Source of the DNA: Saprospiraceae bacterium | GTDB taxonomy: Bacteria; Bacteroidota; Bacteroidia; Chitinophagales; Saprospiraceae | Direction: 5' to 3' | Assembly: GCA_041392805.1 (NCBI GenBank) | Contig: JAWKLJ010000001.1 | Span: 4,710,501 to 4,774,500, forward strand | DNA: 64,000 nucleotides | In this document: positions 25,015 to 33,893 of the stretch, piece by piece | Position numbering within the stretch: position 1 is the first letter of the stretch | How the letters are laid out: every line of letters begins with the position of its first letter | Program-made: the position numbers and the translations under genes | The notes under the pieces: generated by a model | Seen by the model: the letters and a program-made list of their open reading frames with translations, nothing else | What the model was told of the DNA's origin: nothing | Database searches by the model: none

Positions 25015-26097
25015 ATGAGAATAGCTTTACCTATTGTTTTTTATATGATTCTTTTGCTGGCTGTGACAGCTTGCCAATCGCCGACTGCACCAGCAGCCCT
25101 CGCCAAAATACCCATAAAAGTGGTGATCGTGAGCATGTTTGAAGCGGGAAATGATACAGGGGACCGACCTGGTGAATTCCAATTTTGGGTAGAGCGATTG
25201 CCCTTACCCGCCAGTTTCCCCTTCCCCCAAGGCTATCGCCAACTCCGCTACAATCCAGACTTGCAAGTCCTAGGTATTATGACAGGGATTGGCAACACGA
25301 AATCGGCTGCCTCCATTATGGCGTTGGGGTTGGATGATCGCTTCGACCTCTCCAAGGCGTATTGGCTTGTAGCCGGGATTGCAGGGATAGATCCGGCAGA
25401 TGCACCCACTGCTTCTGCGGCCTGGGCAGAGTGGCTCGTCGATGGCGACCTTTCTCATGAGATAGACGCCCGGGAAATTCCTGCTGACTGGAAAACGGGC
25501 TATTTTCCCCTCCGCCAAACGGAGCCTTATGCTCAACCTATTAATCCCAATAATGAAGGGGTCGTGGCTCAGCTCAATGCCGGCCTGGTGGATTGGGCCT
25601 ACCAACTAACCAAAGACATAGAACTCCCTGATAATGAGGATATCAAAGCTATGCGGGAGCAATATGTTGGCTATCCGGCCGCTACGATGAAGCCGCTCGT
25701 ACTCAAAGGTGACCAGCTAGCAGGCAGTACCTATTGGCATGGCAAGTTGCTGACAGAATGGGCCAATGACTGGGTAGCCTATTGGTCCGAAGGGAAAGGC
25801 AACTTTGTCACCTCAGCCATGGAAGAGATGGGGACCTACCATGCCCTGGATCGTTTGCACCAAAGCGGGTTGGTCGACAAAAATCGCCTGCTCGTTCTCC
25901 GGACGGCTTCGAATTTTAGCATGCAATGGCCTGGCATCACTGCCCAACAGAGCTTGGCTGGCGAAAAATTGACAGGGAAAGGCTATTCTGCATATATTCC
26001 TGCCCTAGAATCAGCCTACAAGGTAGGCCAACCCGTCGTGATGACGCTTGTAGAGGGCTGGGATGTCTATGCAGCGCAGTTACCAGGGCAGGAGTGA
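25015..26097 (+). CDS. Purine nucleoside permease (NUP)-family lipoprotein
   Basis: 360 residues. A lipoprotein signal ends at VTAC (Cys20). The mature part matches the NUP family, which is related in fold to purine nucleoside phosphorylases: VVIVSMFEAGNDTGDRPGEFQFWVERLPLP, GIGNTKSAASIMALGLD, AYWLVAGIAGIDP, and the C-terminal SNFSMQWPGITAQQSL. The family name comes from a yeast protein described as a permease; there is no membrane helix here apart from the signal, so a periplasmic binding or phosphorolysis role is more likely than transport. It lies 36 bp after the deaminase gene and is probably in one operon with it. Confidence 0.82.
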   Translation: MRIALPIVFYMILLLAVTACQSPTAPAALAKIPIKVVIVSMFEAGNDTGDRPGEFQFWVERLPLPASFPFPQGYRQLRYNPDLQVLGIMTGIGNTKSAASIMALGLDDRFDLSKAYWLVAGIAGIDPADAPTASAAWAEWLVDGDLSHEIDAREIPADWKTGYFPLRQTEPYAQPINPNNEGVVAQLNAGLVDWAYQLTKDIELPDNEDIKAMREQYVGYPAATMKPLVLKGDQLAGSTYWHGKLLTEWANDWVAYWSEGKGNFVTSAMEEMGTYHALDRLHQSGLVDKNRLLVLRTASNFSMQWPGITAQQSLAGEKLTGKGYSAYIPALESAYKVGQPVVMTLVEGWDVYAAQLPGQE

Positions 26098-26184
26098 TAG
26101 CTACTTCTATCAAAAGGGGCCACCGCCAAGCAGCAGCCCCACTTACGTTACATCAATTAAAACAACAAGTTCTAAATTATCTTT

Positions 26185-27150
26185 CTACTTTGCTTCTCCA
26201 CTTGCAATTAGGAATACATCATTATCCAAAACGGGAACTGTTTGCAGGTAAGCCCAAATGGCTTTAATTTCTTGGTCGCTCAATTTTGAATAATCTGGCA
26301 TGATGGGGTTTAGGCTTGCACCATTGGGCCGCTTGCGGTTTTTTACAGCCTCAACGAATTGAGCTTCGGTCCAGGCTCCAATTCCTTTTTCTTTGTGCAT
26401 GGTAATATTGGGGCTATAGATTAAGCCCTTTCCCTTCATTTCGATTTTATTTCCTCCACCAAAATAGCCAGCAGATTTTTCGGGTTCCAAAACATTATTG
26501 GTTTCAAAACTAGCTGAGTGGCAATTGTAACACTCCAGCATATCCGTTGCTAAATATTTGCCATAGACCACCAGGTTTTGTGTATCCTGTGGCGGAATGC
26601 TTTGCCCTTCATAGGGTAGCGGTTTGAAGACGAGGCGCGAAAGCGCTTTGCCAACAAAGCCGAGTTTGGGTTCAGGCCATGCTTGCTCAGAAGCCTTTAG
26701 CTCCGGCGCATCAGAGCGGAGGTAAGCAATAATGCTGTAAATATCTTCATCTGATATATGAGGTAGTCGGGACATCATTGGCATGGCTAGCTGGCCATTT
26801 CGTTTGATACCGGTTCGGAAGAGATAAAGTAACTCACCATCCGTATACTTGCCGATGCCATGTTCTGGGTGTTGGGTAATATTTGCCGTATAGATGGTGC
26901 CAAAGGCGGGGTCATCCTCCAGTAATTTGCCATCCAGTTTATCGGATTGACCACTGTGACAAAAGGTACAAGTCGTACCTACGATCTTAGCCCCTCTCGC
27001 CAGTCGGGTGGAATCGGGTTCCACTTTGAGGTCGGGAGCATTAACTTCATACGAGGGAATAGGTGCAAATTGGTTATAGGTGGCTACCAGTGCAATAACC
27101 AATATGATTACACCTAGTAGAATGCCTAATACTTTAAGTACTTTTTTCAT
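26185..27150 (-). CDS. Membrane-anchored diheme cytochrome c
   Basis: 321 residues. One N-terminal membrane anchor (VLGILLGVIILVIALVATY, residues 7-25). Two heme c attachment sites: Cys61-x-x-Cys64-His65 (CTFCH) and Cys207-x-x-Cys210-His211 (CYNCH). Candidate distal Met ligands lie in LAMPMMSRLP and ASLNPIMPDYS. This is an electron-transfer protein of the periplasmic side, of the kind paired with dehydrogenases. The next gene upstream on the same strand is an O-methyltransferase, 43 bp away. The partner is not evident here, although the azurin-fusion protein at 31.9-33.8 kb could be one. Family firm, partner inferred. Confidence 0.88.
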   Translation of the reverse strand: MKKVLKVLGILLGVIILVIALVATYNQFAPIPSYEVNAPDLKVEPDSTRLARGAKIVGTTCTFCHSGQSDKLDGKLLEDDPAFGTIYTANITQHPEHGIGKYTDGELLYLFRTGIKRNGQLAMPMMSRLPHISDEDIYSIIAYLRSDAPELKASEQAWPEPKLGFVGKALSRLVFKPLPYEGQSIPPQDTQNLVVYGKYLATDMLECYNCHSASFETNNVLEPEKSAGYFGGGNKIEMKGKGLIYSPNITMHKEKGIGAWTEAQFVEAVKNRKRPNGASLNPIMPDYSKLSDQEIKAIWAYLQTVPVLDNDVFLIASGEAK

Positions 27151-27193
27151 GATAGGATCTTTAAGAATTAGAAATTAAAAACTAGCGTAGCGA

Positions 27194-28210
27194 TTAAATC
27201 TTGGCTTCTATGAGCTTGATAGAACCTTCTGTGTCGACTATTTGGGCTAATTTTAAGCCTGCTTTTTGGAAAAGCAGGTCATATTGCTTGGCTGTCCTTT
27301 CGCGACCTCCTGGGCCAGTGAGCATTTCTATATCCAGCACTTTGGCACTAATACTGTCGGGGTTCTCTGTGATGAGCCATTCACATACCATGATTTTTCC
27401 ATTAGGGGTTAGTGCCTTTTTGCACATTTTTAGAATATCGATTGCTTGTTCATCATCCCAATCATGAATAATATGTTTCATAACAATGAGGTCGACCGGT
27501 CCGGGAATATGATCCCAAAAACTGCCTGAAATCGCCTTGATATTGTTTAAACCTTCTGCCGATAACCTATTTCTGGTCACCTCAATTACATGGGGCAAAT
27601 CGAAGACCGTAAACTGCGTTTGTGGCACTTTTTTGGCCAGGATACTCATTAATTGGCCATGTCCTCCGCCTACGTCTAGAATGGTATCAAATACAGTCCA
27701 ATCATATGCTGCGGCAATAGCATAACCTTCGGCATCAGACAAACCAGTCATGGCTTCCTGAAACACCTGATGATCTTCTGGGTATTGTATTAATGCCTCG
27801 AAGGGATCCAAATCCGGATATAAACGATGGAAGGAAGGTTTTCCCGTTTGGATAGCGTGGTCCATATTTTTGATAATCTCCCAATGCAATTGCGTGCCGA
27901 GCCAGCGAGCATAATTTCGGATGGAACCAGGGATATCGCTTTGAAGGACATCGGACAAGGAGTTGTTTCCATAAAGCCCCTCGCCTAATTCGGAAAAAAT
28001 ACCAATACTTGACAGCATTCTCAAAAGACGATGGAGGGCATCTTCATTTGATTGGGTGGTTTTTGCCAACTCAGAGACAGATTTGGGGCCAATTTTTAAT
28101 AAATCAGCGATTCCTAAATCGGCTACGAGCGAAATGGTTCGGGAGACCAGTTTGCCATTAACCATTTGCATCATAATCGCCTGTGAAGGCATGCTTTGCA
28201 TGTTAGTCAT
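27194..28210 (-). CDS. SAM-dependent O-methyltransferase (family 2)
   Basis: 338 residues. The N-terminal 100 form the winged-helix dimerisation domain (LVSRTISLVADLGIADLL). The C-terminal domain is a class I methyltransferase with motif I DVGGGHG at 179-185 and the catalytic His249 in KHIIHDWDDEQ, the pattern of plant caffeate-type and bacterial hydroxyneurosporene/antibiotic O-methyltransferases. The acceptor is a small hydroxylated molecule, not identifiable. It is upstream of the diheme cytochrome gene on the same strand and may be co-transcribed with it. Confidence 0.87.
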   Translation of the reverse strand: MTNMQSMPSQAIMMQMVNGKLVSRTISLVADLGIADLLKIGPKSVSELAKTTQSNEDALHRLLRMLSSIGIFSELGEGLYGNNSLSDVLQSDIPGSIRNYARWLGTQLHWEIIKNMDHAIQTGKPSFHRLYPDLDPFEALIQYPEDHQVFQEAMTGLSDAEGYAIAAAYDWTVFDTILDVGGGHGQLMSILAKKVPQTQFTVFDLPHVIEVTRNRLSAEGLNNIKAISGSFWDHIPGPVDLIVMKHIIHDWDDEQAIDILKMCKKALTPNGKIMVCEWLITENPDSISAKVLDIEMLTGPGGRERTAKQYDLLFQKAGLKLAQIVDTEGSIKLIEAKI

Positions 28211-28518
28211 TCTGTTGTTTTTTGATGGTGGAATAAATTTTGTACAAATGAAGGCGGTTGGAAAATTTGGTTTTTTGAGCCCTTCTTTTGTTGAAACAAA
28301 GATGCGGGAGTTGACTTTTTGGGGTTATAACTTATGTTGCAAATGCTTACATTTTTGTCGCTTTACAGCGGAAAAACCTTTTAAACAGTACGATTTAATG
28401 ATGGAGAATGGAAGGAAGCGAGAAAAAGTAGTATTTTCAATTGTCGTTTTGACAAGCCTTAGGGGGAAGGAATAAATACCTTTAGGGGTTTGTCTAACTT
28501 GAATAATTAAACTGCCTT
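28211..28518. other. Divergent intergenic region
   Basis: 308 bp between the methyltransferase and the GH113-like gene. It must hold both promoters. A 139-codon open frame starting inside the methyltransferase crosses it but has no family features and low plausibility. No repeat or RNA gene seen. Confidence 0.5.
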
Positions 28519-29934
28519 ATGAAAGCCCAAATAGCGTTAAACCTAAAAAAATATCTGGTATGGGTGTTGGCCACTTTCCTATTGATATGGTTATTGGTTG
28601 CCCTTAGTTTTTATCAGCAAATTGATAGCTGGAAGGCTTATTTGGCGTTGCAAATGGAAACAGGGAAGATGCTGGCAAAACATCCGTTCACCTGGTTTTT
28701 GGCTCATATCCCCTATGGCTTGAGGTTCTTTTTTATATCCTTTCGAACGGTCTACCAAAAGCGGGGGAAATTGGTATTGGCAAAACGTTTTTCAGCCATC
28801 GTTTTGTTACCGGTTGTTTTTGGCTTTGTAGGTTTGCAGTACGCTGATTGGTATACCCAGGAAAAGGATTTTGAATATGCGTGGGACTATTCCGTTGAAA
28901 ATGCAGCAGGTATTTCAAATGAATTATTCAAGAAGGATGGAAAGATAAGAGGCGTTCATTATTTTGGTAGTCGACGAAATGAGACCGATATCATGGGCCC
29001 CATCACTAAGAACAATATAGAGTGGGTCGTGTTGGTGCCCTATGGTTACCAACCGGATTACAACAGCCCGGACATTAGAATTTCTCGTTCCAGGCCAGGA
29101 GATCAAAACAGGCCAAGCCAGGAATCCCGTTATATCCGTCTGATCAAAGAGGCTAAAGCACAAAATATAGGGGTGATGATCAAACCTCATATTTGGCTAG
29201 GCTCTACCGACGGAGGCAAGTGGCGCTCAGATATTGATATGAAAACCGATGCAGAGTGGGAGACCTGGAAAGCCAATTACAAGGAATTTATCCTGTTTTA
29301 TGCCAAAATCAGTGAGGCAGAAGGTTTGCCTTTTTTTTGCATTGGGGCAGAGTTGCACAACGTGGTAAAAGAACAACCTGCTTTTTGGAAGGATTTGATA
29401 AAAGATGTCCGCAAAGTGTATAGTGGTAAGCTGACCTTTGGCGCCAACTGGTACCTGGAATATGAAGATGTCACTTTTTGGGACGACTTGGATTACATCG
29501 GGATTCAAGCCTATTTTCCGCTTACCAAAAAAGAAAACCCAGGCGTTGACGAATTAGTAAAAGGCTGGAAACCTCACCTCAAAAAAATCGAAGCTCTTTC
29601 TAAAAAACATAATAAACCTATCCTTTTTACAGAAATTGGATATAAAAGTTCCTGCGATGCCGCCATTGAACCATGGGCCTGGGTCAATACCCTGTCAGGC
29701 TTGTACGAAAAGGTGTCCACAGAAACCCAGGCCAATTGTTATGAAGCATTCTTCAAGGTGTTTTGGGATAAAGATTGGTTTGCCGGTGCTCTTTTCTGGG
29801 AATGGAAGGGCTATGACGGTGCTTCCGACCACCACCAACAGCTCAATTTTACCCCTTATAATAAGCCCGCTTCCAATGTAATGGCCAAATGGTTTGGAAG
29901 GGTAGGAAAGGAGGTTACCCTGATGAAGGAATAG
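28519..29934 (+). CDS. Glycoside hydrolase GH113-like protein with membrane helices
   Basis: 471 residues. Two hydrophobic helices at about 11-31 and 91-108 precede the catalytic domain, so the enzyme is membrane-anchored. The domain matches the GH113 (beta-mannanase-like TIM barrel) layout: RGVHYFGSR, VVLVPYGYQ, IKPHIWLG, then the proposed acid/base Glu278 in CIGAELHN and nucleophile Glu372 in LFTEIGYKS, and LFWEWKGYD near the end. The usual GH113 enzymes act on beta-1,4-mannans; substrate here is inferred only. The following secreted lipoprotein and propeller-azurin protein are on the same strand, but a promoter lies between. Confidence 0.78.
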   Translation: MKAQIALNLKKYLVWVLATFLLIWLLVALSFYQQIDSWKAYLALQMETGKMLAKHPFTWFLAHIPYGLRFFFISFRTVYQKRGKLVLAKRFSAIVLLPVVFGFVGLQYADWYTQEKDFEYAWDYSVENAAGISNELFKKDGKIRGVHYFGSRRNETDIMGPITKNNIEWVVLVPYGYQPDYNSPDIRISRSRPGDQNRPSQESRYIRLIKEAKAQNIGVMIKPHIWLGSTDGGKWRSDIDMKTDAEWETWKANYKEFILFYAKISEAEGLPFFCIGAELHNVVKEQPAFWKDLIKDVRKVYSGKLTFGANWYLEYEDVTFWDDLDYIGIQAYFPLTKKENPGVDELVKGWKPHLKKIEALSKKHNKPILFTEIGYKSSCDAAIEPWAWVNTLSGLYEKVSTETQANCYEAFFKVFWDKDWFAGALFWEWKGYDGASDHHQQLNFTPYNKPASNVMAKWFGRVGKEVTLMKE

Positions 29935-29997
29935 GCAAGGCAGCTGAAGTTAATATCATCCCATTTTTCTCCAAGACACTAAATGCTGGAAAAATAC

Positions 29998-30005
29998 TAG
30001 CTTTG
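29998..30005 (+). promoter_or_regulatory. Candidate -7 box before the DUF1080/PA14 gene
   Basis: TAGCTTTG is a perfect TAnnTTTG, about 43 bp before the ATG at 30048. No convincing -33 TTG at the expected spacing. Confidence 0.35.
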
Positions 30006-30047
30006 TATTAAGTAATGGTAATTGGATTTTCTTCAAAACAAAATAGA

Positions 30048-31859
30048 ATGAAACGTTGGACTAACTTTTTTTGCTTACTTGTTTTTTTGTCGGCTTGTAA
30101 GCGGGATGCACCTTTCAAGGAAGAGGTAGACAGCACGGTGGAGGTTCCTTCCTCCCTTCCGATGCAGCCGCTCTCTCTCAACGATCTTTCTGCCTTTGCA
30201 CAGCCAACTGCCACTTGGGAAATCAAAGCGGCGGCTTTTGGTGAGCTACAAAAGCCATTTGATTTGCAGGCCAAGGCCGGAGCGGGTGTTTTGGTAAATG
30301 CTAATGCAGCGAATACAGCTACTCAGCTATCGACAACTATGCAGCATGGTGACCTGGAAATGGAACTTGATTTCTTATTGCCACAAAATGGCCAGGCGCT
30401 TATCTTGCTTCAAGGTCGTTATGCTATCCAACTCCAGGACACCTGGCAAAAAAATGAAAACACTTGTGGTATGCTGCTAGGCAATGCGGAGGCATCCAAC
30501 CAGCTTGCCCCAGTGAACGCCTGTCGTGCACCGGGGCTTTGGCAACACCTGCGTTTTTATTTTCAGGCACCTCGTTTTGATAGCAATGGCACCAAGACGA
30601 GCCCCGCCAAAATACTGTACCTGAGTTTAAATGACTATACGCTTTTTAGCGAAATTGAATTATTAACTGTCTCAACCGGTGCGACCGACGCAGCAGAGGT
30701 GGCGGAGGGCCCCTTGGTTTTTTCAACCTTGGCTGGCCCGATTGCTTTTCAAAACATCAAATATAAGGCGTATTCCCTCCAACGGCTGCAATTGGAAAAT
30801 ATTCAATATAAAATGTACCGAGGCAACTGGGATAAGTTACCGTCTTTGGACACCCTCCCTGTAGCCGAAAGCGGTACAAGAGAAAACCTTAGTGTCGAAT
30901 TGGAAAGTCAGGCCGATAAGTACGCCTTGGCTTTTTCTGCTGACCTGAATGTCCCCATTGATGGTCAATACTTGTTTGAAACGCACATAGATGATGGAGG
31001 AGACCTGCTTATCGATGGTAAGCTTGTTGTTCATAATGATGGCGAACCCGGTTATGGCGTTGAGCGATCCTTGGTGAACCTCACGGCAGGTATCCATCCC
31101 ATGACGATGACCTATTACCAGGATGTTTGGGGAAAAACACTACTCATCTATTATGAAGGACCAGGCATCTATCGCCAAACCCTTGGGGCGCCGGAAATGG
31201 TTAAGCGTGGGCGGGAGCGAAAGCCCTTAGTGGTAAACCCAACAGATGGACCCGAATTAATTCGTGGTTTTGTCAATTATAAAGGAGTAAAACGCAACTT
31301 CCCGATCTCCGTTGGCAGTCCATTAGGTATCCATTATTCCTACGACCTGGAGGAGGGAACCCTTTTGCAAGCCTGGCGTGGCGATTTTGCCGACGTGACA
31401 GAGATGTGGGTTGGAAGAGGCGAATCTCAATTGCTGGTACCCGGCAATGCCAGCACGCAAATGTCGGCGGGTGTGCCTATCGCACAACTCAGTGGACCTT
31501 CCGCTCCCTGGCCAGCCCAACTGCCTGACGACTTTGCGGTGGAAGGTTATGATTTGGATACAGAAGGATATCCTCTATTCCGCTATCGGCTTAAAGACGC
31601 CGTTTTCACCGATCAAATTTTACCAACACCGGAAGGATACCTGGAACGCAGTATCAAACTAGTAGAAGGAGAAATGCCTGGAGATAGTTATTTCCGCTTA
31701 GCAGAGGGGAAAATTGAAGCCTTGGAATCCGGCTGGTTTAGAGTGGATGGTTCCTATTATATTGATGTAGAAGGTAGCGAAACCACCGGTTTGGATAAGG
31801 GTCAATTGCTCGTTCCTTTGGCAGGTAAATCGGCCATTCGATACACCCTGATTTGGTAA
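30048..31859 (+). CDS. Lipoprotein with DUF1080-like and PA14 domains
   Basis: 603 residues from the ATG at 30048, chosen because MKRWTNFFCLLVFLSACK is a typical lipoprotein signal (Cys17); the frame is open from 30015. Residues about 45-240 resemble a LamG/DUF1080 (3-keto-disaccharide hydrolase-like) jelly roll (HGDLEMELDFLLPQNGQALILLQGRYAIQL ... GPIAFQNIKYKAYS). Residues about 255-390 are a PA14 domain (YQYLFETHIDDGGDLLIDGKLVVHNDG-like), which binds carbohydrates. The last 200 residues are beta-rich and not recognised. It probably acts on or binds a glycan at the cell surface. The next gene begins 16 bp later. Confidence 0.72.
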   Translation: MKRWTNFFCLLVFLSACKRDAPFKEEVDSTVEVPSSLPMQPLSLNDLSAFAQPTATWEIKAAAFGELQKPFDLQAKAGAGVLVNANAANTATQLSTTMQHGDLEMELDFLLPQNGQALILLQGRYAIQLQDTWQKNENTCGMLLGNAEASNQLAPVNACRAPGLWQHLRFYFQAPRFDSNGTKTSPAKILYLSLNDYTLFSEIELLTVSTGATDAAEVAEGPLVFSTLAGPIAFQNIKYKAYSLQRLQLENIQYKMYRGNWDKLPSLDTLPVAESGTRENLSVELESQADKYALAFSADLNVPIDGQYLFETHIDDGGDLLIDGKLVVHNDGEPGYGVERSLVNLTAGIHPMTMTYYQDVWGKTLLIYYEGPGIYRQTLGAPEMVKRGRERKPLVVNPTDGPELIRGFVNYKGVKRNFPISVGSPLGIHYSYDLEEGTLLQAWRGDFADVTEMWVGRGESQLLVPGNASTQMSAGVPIAQLSGPSAPWPAQLPDDFAVEGYDLDTEGYPLFRYRLKDAVFTDQILPTPEGYLERSIKLVEGEMPGDSYFRLAEGKIEALESGWFRVDGSYYIDVEGSETTGLDKGQLLVPLAGKSAIRYTLIW

Positions 31860-31875
31860 AAGCTTCCTTTTGTTG

Positions 31876-33843
31876 ATGTTAAAAATTAGAAAAATGTTAT
31901 TCAGAATATTTAGTACTATTATCCTCATTGCATGCAGTTATAGCATCATCGTAGGCCAGTCGCCCCTTTTGCAAAAGGAGTCGACTTATTACGCGATTAA
32001 AAAAATGCCTGTTCCTGAAGGAATCATCTTAGAAGCTGGCGGACTTGCCTTCGATGATGCAGGCAAATTAGCTGTTTGTACTCGCCGGGGCGAAATTTGG
32101 ACCATTGAAAACCCCGCAAGTGCCAATCCTACTTTTGTAAGGTTTGCGCATGGCTTGCATGAGCCACTAGGCCTTGCTTTTAAAGATGGCGAATATTATT
32201 GTACCCAACGAGCAGAATTAACGCGAATAGCGGATAAGAATGGCGATGGCAAAGCCGATAGTTTCCGGAAGATTTATGGCTGGCCACTTGCCGGTAATTA
32301 CCATGAATATTCTTATGGGCCACTCATCAAGCCAGATGGCAATATGCTGATTACCCTCAACCTGGGGTGGGTTGGCCGCGGCGCTAGTTTGTCGAAATGG
32401 AGAGGCTGGATGTTGGAAGTGAGCCCGGAAGGGAAGATGACACCCCTTGCGGTGGGGATGCGTTCGCCTGCCGGCTTTGGTATGAATGCGGAGGGCGATG
32501 TTTTTTATACAGAAAACCAGGGCGACTGGGTGGGTTCGGGCCGCATGACCCATATTGAAAAAGGCGACTTCGTAGGGCATCCGGAAGGCTTAAAATGGAG
32601 TGGTGAACCGGAATCTCCGGTCAAGCTAACGATGGCCGATATTTCGGATACCCTGGGTTATTCTCTATATTCCTACAAAGCGGCCATTCCAGCCATAAAA
32701 CCTCCCAGTGTTTGGTTCCCACATACGCTAATGGGCATCTCCACTTCGGATATTCTATTGATCGACCACGACAAGTTTGGCCCTTTCCAGGGACAAATGT
32801 TGGTCGGCGACCAGGGGCATAGCAAAATCATGCGGGTGTTACAAGAAAAAATAGATGGTGTCTACCAAGGCGCATGTATTCCCTTCCGTGAAGGTTTTTC
32901 TTCTGGTGTTTTGCGTTTGAAATGGGGCCCCGACAAATCCTTATACGTAGGGATGACCAATCGGGGCTGGGCTTCTACCGGAAAAGAACCTTATGGGATT
33001 GAACGACTTGTCTATACCGGTAAAATTCCTTTTGAGGTTCAAAATATCAATATTCAGCCCGATGGCTTCTTGTTGACCTTCACCGAACCTGTCAATAAGG
33101 CGAAAGCTGCCGATCCTAATTCCTATGCGATTTCTGACTTCACCTATTTGTACCGCCATAATTATGGCAGCCCAGTAGTAGATTTGGAAAAACGAGCTAT
33201 TCAAAAGGTAGAAGTATCGGACGATGGCCGCAGTGTCAGGTTGTTTGTAGAAGGACTCCGCCTGGGCTATGTCTACGAAATAAAAACCAATGGCGTTCAA
33301 AACCGGCAAAACAAACCCTTGGTTCACCCTGTGGCTTATTATACCTTAAATCGCTTGCCCACTGGCAAAACAATGACGGGAGCAGACCATAGTCAACACA
33401 GCGCTGAAGGCCTTAATACGGCCATTGTTAGCCCGAAACGCCCTACCCAGATGCCTGCCAGTTGGACAAATGGCCCAGATCAATCCATTGAACTCAATTC
33501 CAAGGCCGGCATGCTGTTCGACAAAACTTTGATTACGGTCAAAGCAGGCAGTAAGGTCCGCTTGGCTTTTAACAACCCTGACGATATGATGCATAATTTT
33601 CTACTCGTTAAGCCAGGCAAAGCAGATGAAATTAGTGAACAGGCTGTTGCGCTTGGGTTGGAAGGAATGGAGAAAGGTTTTATTCCAGTGTCAGAAGACA
33701 TCCTCTATCATACTACTTTGCTAACACCAAATAGCAATGATGTGATCTATTTTGTGGCACCCACCGTGCCAGGAGATTATCCATATGTGTGTACTTTCCC
33801 GGGGCATTCCCAGAGTATGCGTGGGGTGCTGCGTGTGGAGTAA
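31876..33843 (+). CDS. Secreted beta-propeller protein fused to an azurin-like copper domain
   Basis: 655 residues from the first ATG at 31876 (an alternative ATG is at 31894; a TTG at 31870 extends it by two). Signal peptide to SIIVGQ. Residues about 45-380 form a glucose/sorbosone dehydrogenase-like propeller (LAFDDAGKLAVCTRRGEIW, GMRSPAGFGMNAEGDVFYTENQGDW, LLIDHDKFGPFQGQMLVGDQGHSK), followed by a beta-sandwich segment. The last 120 residues are a blue-copper domain with ligands His573 (MMHNF), Cys639, His644 and Met648 (VCTFPGHSQSM). The spacings 66, 5 and 4 equal those of azurin. The protein probably passes electrons from an oxidised sugar to copper. Co-transcribed with the preceding lipoprotein. 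Confidence 0.8.
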   Translation: MLKIRKMLFRIFSTIILIACSYSIIVGQSPLLQKESTYYAIKKMPVPEGIILEAGGLAFDDAGKLAVCTRRGEIWTIENPASANPTFVRFAHGLHEPLGLAFKDGEYYCTQRAELTRIADKNGDGKADSFRKIYGWPLAGNYHEYSYGPLIKPDGNMLITLNLGWVGRGASLSKWRGWMLEVSPEGKMTPLAVGMRSPAGFGMNAEGDVFYTENQGDWVGSGRMTHIEKGDFVGHPEGLKWSGEPESPVKLTMADISDTLGYSLYSYKAAIPAIKPPSVWFPHTLMGISTSDILLIDHDKFGPFQGQMLVGDQGHSKIMRVLQEKIDGVYQGACIPFREGFSSGVLRLKWGPDKSLYVGMTNRGWASTGKEPYGIERLVYTGKIPFEVQNINIQPDGFLLTFTEPVNKAKAADPNSYAISDFTYLYRHNYGSPVVDLEKRAIQKVEVSDDGRSVRLFVEGLRLGYVYEIKTNGVQNRQNKPLVHPVAYYTLNRLPTGKTMTGADHSQHSAEGLNTAIVSPKRPTQMPASWTNGPDQSIELNSKAGMLFDKTLITVKAGSKVRLAFNNPDDMMHNFLLVKPGKADEISEQAVALGLEGMEKGFIPVSEDILYHTTLLTPNSNDVIYFVAPTVPGDYPYVCTFPGHSQSMRGVLRVE

Positions 33844-33893
33844 ACCAAGGCCGATGTCGGTGTTTTTCACCGACATCCCCCCATCCCAAGCCC

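Noticed and set aside
28056..28475. 139-codon plus-strand frame
   Set aside because: It starts inside the methyltransferase gene on the other strand and has no domain or ribosome binding site.
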